Assembly: GCF_000213555.1 (NCBI RefSeq)
Contig: NZ_GL891985.1
Location: forward strand, 1 to 64,000
Length of the DNA: 64,000 nucleotides
Origin: Dysgonomonas gadei ATCC BAA-286
Lineage (GTDB): Bacteria > Bacteroidota > Bacteroidia > Bacteroidales > Dysgonomonadaceae
Reading direction: 5' to 3'
Position numbers and translations under genes: made by a program. The notes below the pieces were generated by a model. The model saw only the letters and a program-made list of their open reading frames with translations, had not been told where the DNA came from and did no database searches. Positions 58,326 to 64,000 of this stretch are shown in pieces (position 1 is the first letter of the stretch; every line of letters begins with the position of its first letter).

Positions 58326-59711
58326 ATGAATATTAACAAGGCCGGAAAGGCTCGTCTGCTCTTCTTTGGTATCGCATTCCTACTGCTTACCTTCAGCTTT
58401 TATAGCAACCTTTTCAAGGTGGCCGTCCCTGTTCATTACAAGGAGTACGAAACCTTTGAAGAAGGGCTGGTTATAGGGCGGATGGTAAAGGCAGAGAAAG
58501 ACGGACTCTTCGCTTCATCCGGATTCATGGGTGTGAATTACATTAAACCCGATAGCGTAAAGGATGAACTGCGTGTTAATGACTTGGGCTTGCGAGATTC
58601 CATTGTATCCGAAAACCAGTTCGATCAGATTAAATATTATCTTGGCGAGAAGGATGCTCCTAACGGCTATTGTGTCTATGTCAGCCATTCCGGAGGGCAG
58701 GCTTCCCTCTATTACCTGATACAGAAAGCGCTCCCTTTCAGCAATGAGACTAGCTATCAGATGCTCCGCTTTCTGAATGCCATGTTGATGGCAATAGGTT
58801 TCCTCGTATTTATCGGGTGGGTGTTACGCAACTTCGGGATTACTCCTGCCATAATCACTTTCCTGTTTACATTCCTTTCTCCTAAGATTGTTATGTTTGG
58901 CGGGAACGGACTATGGTGGTCGCTGTGGAACTTTTATGTTCCCTTCCTCGCCCTGCTTCTGGTTTTGGAGAAAAGGCACTCATTTCCGGGGAGTATATCC
59001 GATAAACGGATTTTTGTCACGTTGTTCCTTGCCGTCCTTGTCAAATTCTTCTTCTCTGGACTTGAGTTCAGTTCTACAACAATGCTGTCTATCTTCATCC
59101 CGATAGTGTATTACTCCTATCTGGAAAGGCAACGATTCTCAGAGTTCTTCATGTTTTCTTTCAAAGCCGGATTAGCCGCTTTAGGTGCAGTATTGGTACA
59201 ATTCCTTGTCCTGATCCTTCAATTATGGACTTATCTGGGCAGTCTAGGAGGAGCCCTTGGCTACCTGCAAACGGCCTTTGTCCGTCGTTCATCGTTTGTC
59301 CAGTTCTCCGATCTGGAGGGAACGGATAACGACCCTTCATCACTTTCGTTTGTATGGAACAATGTCATTAAATACTATCTTCGCGAAAATAGCTGGGATT
59401 GGGGCTTTACTCCTGTTTTCATCCGTTTCCGCTTTGCCTATCTCATATTCATTATCATCGTATGTGCAGGCATTGTCTGGTTTCTTACCCGTAAATTACA
59501 TGACCGAAAATATATCGCTTTGATACTTGCTACATTTACCTCGGTAGTGTGTCCTTTATCGTGGTTCATTATCTTCAAAGAGCATGCGTTCTGGCACATC
59601 CAACTCGATATAATCGTATGGTACATGCCATTCCTTTTACTTGGCTTTGCCGTGACAGGTACTGCAATATCCTTGTTGATATCCAAGATGAAAAGGGCAG
59701 AAAAACTCTAA
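58326..59711 (+). CDS. Polytopic membrane protein of unknown function
   Basis: A 461-residue protein with one N-terminal helix (about 10-30), a periplasmic segment of about 90-110 residues (about 32-135), then about nine helices to the C-terminus. The layout of helix 1, extracytoplasmic loop and helix bundle resembles GT-C-type or polymer-handling membrane enzymes, but I see no diagnostic motif. It is translated together with the glycosyltransferase-like gene upstream (7-nt gap), so a role in surface glycan assembly is inferred. Convergent with the MFS gene, which ends 4 nt away. Confidence 0.75.
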   Translation: MNINKAGKARLLFFGIAFLLLTFSFYSNLFKVAVPVHYKEYETFEEGLVIGRMVKAEKDGLFASSGFMGVNYIKPDSVKDELRVNDLGLRDSIVSENQFDQIKYYLGEKDAPNGYCVYVSHSGGQASLYYLIQKALPFSNETSYQMLRFLNAMLMAIGFLVFIGWVLRNFGITPAIITFLFTFLSPKIVMFGGNGLWWSLWNFYVPFLALLLVLEKRHSFPGSISDKRIFVTLFLAVLVKFFFSGLEFSSTTMLSIFIPIVYYSYLERQRFSEFFMFSFKAGLAALGAVLVQFLVLILQLWTYLGSLGGALGYLQTAFVRRSSFVQFSDLEGTDNDPSSLSFVWNNVIKYYLRENSWDWGFTPVFIRFRFAYLIFIIIVCAGIVWFLTRKLHDRKYIALILATFTSVVCPLSWFIIFKEHAFWHIQLDIIVWYMPFLLLGFAVTGTAISLLISKMKRAEKL

Positions 59712-59715
59712 CTGC

Positions 59716-60912
59716 TTACATCTTGTATTTGGCTTTACTGCATAACAGCATATGTACGGATAAGCAAAGCAGGACAAGCAGACCACCGACACCTACAACA
59801 CCATTCCATCCGTAGTATTGCCATGCTATACCTCCGAGGAATGTACCTAAAGAGCCTCCTATGAAATAGGATACCATATATACCGTATTTAATCTGTTAG
59901 AAGCTTCCGGATGTGTAGAAAAAACGATGGTCTGGTTGGTGACATGCATTCCCTGTAGCCCCATATCGAGAAGGATAATACCTGCAATCAGTCCTATATA
60001 AGTATTTCCGGAGAATCCGAATATCCCCCACGACAGAAGCATCAGGAGGCAGGCTATAAGAATTATCTTATTCTTATTTACTTTCCCCGACACAGAGCCG
60101 GTTACCGATGCTGCCAATGCGCCGACTATGCCGACAATACCCAGCGAACCCGCGACATCGCTTCCCTGAAAGAACGGCGCCTGTTCGAGCCTGAAAGTTA
60201 GGGTGGTCCAGAATATGGAAAAAGAACCAAAGCCTAATGCACCCCGTAAGGAAGCTAATCTGAGGGTGGGTATTTCTTTCGTATAACGGAATATAGATCC
60301 CATCAATTGACTATAAGTCCCCTTAAAGGTCGGTTGCATATCCGGCAACAGCCATGCGATAAGAACGCCCAGTACAACCATCATTCCGGCTGCAATGTAA
60401 AATACCTCACGCCAGCCGAGATATTCTCCCAGCAGGCCGCTAAAGACGCGTGAGGCCAATATACCGATAAGCAGGCCACTCATTACTATTCCTACATTTC
60501 TGCCTTTCTCTTCAGGTGCAGATAACTGGGCGGCTATGGGCACGAAGATTTGTGGTACTACAGATGTAAGCCCTATGAAAAAACTGGCGGTAATCATTAC
60601 TGAAAGTGATTTGCTAAAAGCAAAGATCAGCAATGAAAGGATAATAAAGATAAAGTCTGTCAGTACTATCTTTTTCCGTTTAAACATGTCACCTAACGGG
60701 ATTATGAGCAGAAGTCCTGCCGCATAACCTATCTGGGTAAACATGGCCACCCTGCTGACAGCGGCTTCGGACTCACCAAACTCTTTGGCTATCATCCCCA
60801 ACAAAGGCTGGTTATAATAGTTATTTGCGACAACCAGTCCGGCTCCGACTGCCATCAGCCAAAGCGTACTTTTTGCCAGATACTGTTTATTTTCGTTGTT
60901 AGATAAAACCAT
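59716..60912 (-). CDS. MFS transporter, 12-helix
   Basis: A 398-residue major facilitator with twelve helices: NYYNQPLLGMIAKEFGESEAAVSRVAMFTQIGYAAGLLL at helix 1-2, motif A-like PLGDMFKRKKIV, and WREVFYIAAGMMV in helix 5. It resembles the YdhP/aromatic-exporter-like branch of sugar and drug efflux proteins. Substrate unknown; monocistronic. A minus-strand TACCTTTG at 60951-60944 may be its -7 box. Confidence 0.9.
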   Translation of the reverse strand: MVLSNNENKQYLAKSTLWLMAVGAGLVVANNYYNQPLLGMIAKEFGESEAAVSRVAMFTQIGYAAGLLLIIPLGDMFKRKKIVLTDFIFIILSLLIFAFSKSLSVMITASFFIGLTSVVPQIFVPIAAQLSAPEEKGRNVGIVMSGLLIGILASRVFSGLLGEYLGWREVFYIAAGMMVVLGVLIAWLLPDMQPTFKGTYSQLMGSIFRYTKEIPTLRLASLRGALGFGSFSIFWTTLTFRLEQAPFFQGSDVAGSLGIVGIVGALAASVTGSVSGKVNKNKIILIACLLMLLSWGIFGFSGNTYIGLIAGIILLDMGLQGMHVTNQTIVFSTHPEASNRLNTVYMVSYFIGGSLGTFLGGIAWQYYGWNGVVGVGGLLVLLCLSVHMLLCSKAKYKM

Positions 60913-61130
60913 TTTCTACTATTAATGTATTCTTAAAAGGAGACAAAGGTAACACAGAAAGCAATGAATAATTAATAATTAGCTTTTATTGATTAACAGA
61001 AACCAACGACTTATTACTTAAACTTACTACTTGTTAAAAGGTAACATTTGTCTCAGTAAATAGTCGGCAGTTAACAATGTTGCGCTTCGTTATAGTGAAG
61101 TGAGATTCATAACTCATCGTCTGATTTTCA

Positions 61131-61251
61131 TTTATTAACCATATTTCGTTAAAACCTGACACATCTGACAGTTTTTCCACTGCTTTTATCTTGCCGTTTT
61201 CACATCTGTTGACTATATATAGTTGAAAAGCAACAAAGGTAACAGTTTTTA
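61131..61251. repeat. Long dispersed repeat, copy 2
   Basis: Same orientation and length as 9104-9224; shares GTTAAAACCTGACACATCTG and AACAAAGGTAACAG. The gene-free stretch 60913-61484 is essentially built from repeats: this one, the hairpin at 61259-61288 and the composite at 61297-61415. An ORF on the minus strand (61034-61297) across it is not credible. Confidence 0.85.
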
Positions 61252-61258
61252 TAATTTT

Positions 61259-61288
61259 TGTAGGGGCGAAAGATGTTTCGCCCCTACA
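61259..61288. repeat. TGTAGGGGCGAAA hairpin repeat
   Basis: Exact 13-bp inverted repeat TGTAGGGGCGAAA (61259-61271) and TTTCGCCCCTACA (61276-61288) with a GATG loop. The type is common in many bacterial genomes as a dispersed palindrome; only one copy is in this window. Confidence 0.8.
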
Positions 61289-61296
61289 GTTCCACA

Positions 61297-61415
61297 AAAA
61301 GTAACAAAGGTTACACTATTTCACTCATTTGCTAATTTACAAATTTGCTAATTTATCAATTCAAAGAGCTATCGGCTAACAGCTAAATGCTATTGGCTAT
61401 ATACATAGATAAAGT
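61297..61415 (+). repeat. Composite dispersed repeat, second copy
   Basis: Parallels 46262-46396: AAAAGTAACAAAGG, ACTCATTTGCTAATTTAC, TCAAAGAGCTATCGGCTAAC, AGCTAAATGC, ATATACATAGATAAA. No coding potential. Confidence 0.8.
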
Positions 61416-61484
61416 TGCAGGATAAGTATAACAATGTAAGTAACTATAATCTATTATAAAATATTTGAAACAGGCTTAACTCCC

Positions 61485-62036
61485 CTATTTCCATTTCCAA
61501 TCCATATCTTCAACAAAAGAGACCTGATTATTCTCTTTGTATCGTAACAATCGCATCTTTACCTCCTCAGCATTATTCATCCGGTGCTTCGGTACTATAA
61601 TACTTACCTGACGGCTCGTCACAATAAAGAAATGATGCTCCGTTTCAATTATAGTATCCATCTCTTTTACATCATAATGCCGATAGCCTTTCTTTGTTTC
61701 AATTTCGATAAATTCGCTTCCCAATAAGAGCTTTGTATTATAAGGAAATTCTGCCCGCATACTTTCTGATATATGTTTTCTATACATCCGCTTATAGAAC
61801 CAGACCGACCACCATGGATAAATAATAAAAAAGAGAACTGATGAGCCTAGAAAAAAGTAGGAGAGCAGGCGATAGCCTTCATCGAAAAACAACAGAAGTC
61901 CGCACAGGAGCGACAGGCCTATCATTCTGTATTTTTCTTTTCTACGTTGTTTTATTTGCATCTCGTCCTTCGATGCAAAATACAATTGAAGTTGAAGTAA
62001 ATCTTCTTCTTCGAGTTCATAATTCAATTCTAACAT
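61485..62036 (-). CDS. YcxB-like membrane protein
   Basis: A 183-residue protein starting at MLELNYELEEEDLLQLQLYF. Two adjacent helices (about 45-85, IGLSLLCGLLLFF and YFFLGSSVLFFIIYPWW) are followed by a cytoplasmic YcxB-like domain (about 100-180) with LLGSEFIEIETKKGYRHYDVKEMDTIIE and FFIVTSRQVSIIVPKHRM. The longer in-frame start at 62063 would fall inside the fbp terminator, so it is rejected. Function of the family is unknown. Confidence 0.85.
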   Translation of the reverse strand: MLELNYELEEEDLLQLQLYFASKDEMQIKQRRKEKYRMIGLSLLCGLLLFFDEGYRLLSYFFLGSSVLFFIIYPWWSVWFYKRMYRKHISESMRAEFPYNTKLLLGSEFIEIETKKGYRHYDVKEMDTIIETEHHFFIVTSRQVSIIVPKHRMNNAEEVKMRLLRYKENNQVSFVEDMDWKWK

Positions 62037-62055
62037 TGATAAGCTATATAGAAAA

Positions 62056-62087
62056 ACTCCCATTGTTTTAAAATTGACAATGGGAGT
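62056..62087 (-). terminator. Intrinsic terminator for fbp
   Basis: Perfect 11-bp stem ACTCCCATTGT (62056-62066) with ACAATGGGAGT (62077-62087), 10-nt loop; on the minus strand it is followed by TTTTTC. Confidence 0.85.
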
Positions 62088-62101
62088 TTTATATTTTTAT
62101 A

Positions 62102-63133
62102 TTATTGCTGTTTCTTCTCCTTTTCTTGTGCCTGAACAATAAAGTCCTTCAATTTCTCCACCATATTAGAACTTCCGCAATAGAACGGTGTGCGCTGATG
62201 AAGTTCGGTAGGCTGCAACTCCAAAATACGGTTTACGCCATCTGTGGCACTACCTCCAGCCTGCTCGGTAATGAAAGCCATCGGGTTACACTCATAGAGC
62301 AGCCTCAGTTTTCCTTTTGGCGACTTATGTGTAGACGGATAAAAATAGATACCTCCGGTGATCAGATTACGGTGACAATCGGAAACCAGACTACCTATAT
62401 ACCGGGCAGAGTAAGGACGATCTTCCTTCTCTTCCTGACAATATTTGATATAATCTTTTACACCTTGCGGAAAATGCACGTAGTTGCCCTCATTCACTGA
62501 ATATATCTTCGCATTTTTGGGACATCTCATATTGGGATGCGACAGATAGAAGCTGCCTATAGCCGGATTCAGCGTAAACCCGTTTACCCCACGTCCGGTT
62601 GTATATACTATCATGGTAGATGTGCCGTACAGGATATATCCTGCTGCTACCTGATTGACTCCCGGCTGGAGAAAATCTTCCATTGTCACAGGAGATCCTA
62701 TTGGCGAAATGCGCCGATAGATGGAAAAGATAGTCCCCACAGATACATTTACTTCAATATTCGAAGAGCCATCCAATGGGTCCATCAATACCACATATTT
62801 ATTGTTATGTCCCTCATCCAGCCCCTGTATGGTTATAAAATTGTCATTCTCCTCGGAAGCAATACCACAAACAATTTCACGGTTAACCAACGTTTGTATA
62901 AATACATCATTGGCATATACGTCCAGCTTTTTCTGTTCTTCGCCTTGTACATTCACATTACCGGCTGCACCAAGTATATCTACTAGTCCGGCTTTATTCA
63001 CCTTATAGCTTACCACTCTGGCAGCAAGCAATATAGAATTTAAAAGACGGGAAAGTTCACCTGTAGAGTACCTGAAATCCTCTTGTCTCTCAATAATAAA
63101 CTCGTCGAGAGTTTTTCTTGTGATATTCTTCAT
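62102..63133 (-). CDS. fbp: Class I fructose-1,6-bisphosphatase
   Basis: A 343-residue gluconeogenic enzyme: fructose-1,6-bisphosphate to fructose-6-phosphate + Pi. Metal and substrate motifs of class I are complete: ASEENDN near 94, MDPLDGSSNIEVNVSVGTIFSIY around 117-139, and SDCHRNLITGGIYFYP in the second half with KLRLLYECNPMAFI. Length is typical. Its product is shared with the NagB reaction. Monocistronic with its own terminator. Confidence 0.97.
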   Translation of the reverse strand: MKNITRKTLDEFIIERQEDFRYSTGELSRLLNSILLAARVVSYKVNKAGLVDILGAAGNVNVQGEEQKKLDVYANDVFIQTLVNREIVCGIASEENDNFITIQGLDEGHNNKYVVLMDPLDGSSNIEVNVSVGTIFSIYRRISPIGSPVTMEDFLQPGVNQVAAGYILYGTSTMIVYTTGRGVNGFTLNPAIGSFYLSHPNMRCPKNAKIYSVNEGNYVHFPQGVKDYIKYCQEEKEDRPYSARYIGSLVSDCHRNLITGGIYFYPSTHKSPKGKLRLLYECNPMAFITEQAGGSATDGVNRILELQPTELHQRTPFYCGSSNMVEKLKDFIVQAQEKEKKQQ

Positions 63134-63167
63134 ACTATTAAATGCGTTAGTTATGTTATTAATGTTT

Positions 63168-63175
63168 CAAAGATA
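63168..63175 (-). promoter_or_regulatory. Probable -7 box for fbp
   Basis: TATCTTTG on the minus strand, 35 nt before the start codon; no clear -33 element. Confidence 0.5.
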
Positions 63176-63285
63176 GTGATTATTTATATTGTTTAGCGGC
63201 TTCTTACATAAGGTTTATTTATTATCAGATAAATACCGTCTATAGTGTCTGTAGTCGGATTCGTATTGCTTTTCCCGATATTTTC

Positions 63286-63316
63286 TTGCTCCTGATTTTA
63301 TTATGATTTACCTTTG
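63286..63316 (+). promoter_or_regulatory. Probable promoter of ybeY
   Basis: TTG (63286-63288), 20 nt, TACCTTTG (63309-63316); inferred start about 24 nt before the ybeY ATG. Confidence 0.65.
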
Positions 63317-63346
63317 TAAAATCATTTCTCTAATCAAAAATCGGTT

Positions 63347-63766
63347 ATGGCGATAATATATCAGGCGGAAGAGGTAAAACTACCCTCTATAAAAAAGCGT
63401 GAGACCACAAGCTGGATAAAATCCGTAGCGGCTTCTTATAAAAAAAGAGTCGGGGATATTTCCTTTATTTTTTGCTCCGACAAGAAAATCCTGGAAATAA
63501 ATAATCAATATTTACAGCACGATTATTATACAGATATAATTACCTTCGATTACACTGAAGGTGAGACTATTTCCGGAGATATATTCATAAGCCTGGATAC
63601 AGTAAAGAGTAATGCTGAAAAATTTGAGACAAATTACAACGAAGAAATTCACCGGATTATAATACATGGAATCCTTCACCTGTGCGGGATCAATGACAAA
63701 GGCCCCGGAGAACGTGAATTTATGACCGGGTGCGAAAACAAAGCACTTAAAATGCTGGAGGAATAA
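63347..63766 (+). CDS. ybeY: rRNA maturation endoribonuclease YbeY
   Basis: A 139-residue UPF0054 protein needed for 16S 3'-end maturation and ribosome quality control. The zinc motif H-x3-H-x5-H reads HGILHLCGIND: His107 and His111 are present, and the third ligand is Asp117 in place of His. As I recall, Asp here is usual in Bacteroidota YbeY, so this is probably a lineage feature and not a lesion. It starts a likely operon with the following gene (4-nt gap). Confidence 0.93.
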   Translation: MAIIYQAEEVKLPSIKKRETTSWIKSVAASYKKRVGDISFIFCSDKKILEINNQYLQHDYYTDIITFDYTEGETISGDIFISLDTVKSNAEKFETNYNEEIHRIIIHGILHLCGINDKGPGEREFMTGCENKALKMLEE

Positions 63767-63770
63767 AATC

Positions 63771-64000
63771 ATGCAAAAATATCTGGGTAAATTATATTAC
63801 ATCATTCCTATCTGCTGTCTTTTCCCGTTCTTCTCCGCTCCTTTGGCCCTGTTTATCGGTATATTGCTTGCTATCTTCTATAAAGGGGAAGAGGTCGTAA
63901 AGACAGGAAAACTAACAAAATATCTACTACAGGCATCAATTGTATGCATGGGATTTTCCATGTCGGTACACGATGTTGTGCAAACGGGAAAAACAGGATT
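63771..64000 (+). CDS. YeiH-like putative sulfate exporter family permease, 5' part
   Basis: An open frame from ATG at 63771 to the window edge (76 codons, no stop). It encodes hydrophobic helices (YYIIPICCLFPFFSAPLALF, IGILLAIFYKG) and LLQASIVCMGFSMSVHDV, which resembles the LLQxSVVGLGFGM helix of the YeiH/PSE (UPF0324) family of about ten-helix permeases. The remainder lies outside the window, so the call rests on the first quarter only. Confidence 0.75.
   Translation, partial: MQKYLGKLYYIIPICCLFPFFSAPLALFIGILLAIFYKGEEVVKTGKLTKYLLQASIVCMGFSMSVHDVVQTGKTG

Noticed and set aside
61034..61297. 87-residue minus-strand ORF in the repeat-rich gap
   Set aside because: It spans the long dispersed repeat and the TGTAGGGGCGAAA hairpin; the equivalent copy at 9104-9224 has no corresponding frame.

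Overview
The window looks like a chromosomal segment of a Bacteroidales bacterium, plausibly Dysgonomonadaceae (for example Dysgonomonas), although the genus cannot be fixed from sequence alone. The signs are the Bacteroidota promoter architecture (TTTG, about 20 nt, then TAnnTTTG) seen before many genes, the fused MurF-alanine racemase, the two-zinc-ligand YbeY, BlaI/M56/TonB modules, GSCFA and LytS/LytTR families, a carboxypeptidase-regulatory-domain TonB-dependent receptor, and the 5' end of a Bacteroidales-like 16S rRNA gene. Most of the window is core chromosome. No prophage, CRISPR array, tRNA or full-length insertion sequence was recognised.

Layout. 1-660: 5' end of a 16S rRNA gene on the minus strand with its leader and promoter. 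658-9000: ADP-forming acyl-CoA synthetase, then an amino-sugar block (ROK kinase, a NagB-like/PIG-L fusion whose NagB half has lost its catalytic residues, and an intact NagB), followed by an LtaS-like membrane sulfatase-fold enzyme. 9000-9600: a repeat-rich gap. 9600-20500: recG; two TonB-domain proteins with a BlaI-type repressor and an M56 sensor; a TauE/SafE permease; tsaB; rnr; an HGSNAT-like acyltransferase. 20500-21200: a GC-rich palindromic element. 21200-29000: AIM24 protein, hpt, adk, obgE, pgeF, and the agmatine-to-putrescine pair aguA/aguB with two small companions. 29000-32600: pta, a divergent 3-hydroxyacyl-CoA-dehydrogenase-like gene, and ackA, in one operon. 32650-32790: a probable free-standing small RNA. 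33000-36630: a LytS-type sensor kinase and LytTR regulator. 36800-43300: GSCFA protein, murF-alr, a Cys-rich small protein and a TonB-dependent receptor, probably metal-related. 43300-50500: AlkD-like protein, Dabb protein, lipoprotein, NRAMP transporter, MFS exporter, class I amidotransferase, ZupT, and an AT-rich acyltransferase. 50700-59700: a very large alpha-2-macroglobulin lipoprotein, then two paralogous glycosyltransferase-like genes separated by a MITE-like element, and a polytopic membrane protein. 59700-64000: MFS transporter, repeats, YcxB-like protein, fbp, ybeY and the start of a YeiH-like permease.

Functional threads. (1) Amino-sugar catabolism: kinase, deacetylase, deaminase. 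(2) Acetate and energy metabolism: ADP-forming synthetase plus pta/ackA. (3) Putrescine synthesis. (4) Envelope: TonB proteins, A2M, LtaS-like enzyme, MurF-Alr, glycan genes. (5) Metal handling: Cys-rich protein/TonB receptor, NRAMP, ZupT. The observations I find most worth following are the catalytically stripped NagB half of the fusion protein, the short promoter-terminator RNA unit at 32.7 kb, the altered dehydrogenase inside the pta-ackA operon, the MITE placed directly against a start codon, and several families of intergenic repeats.
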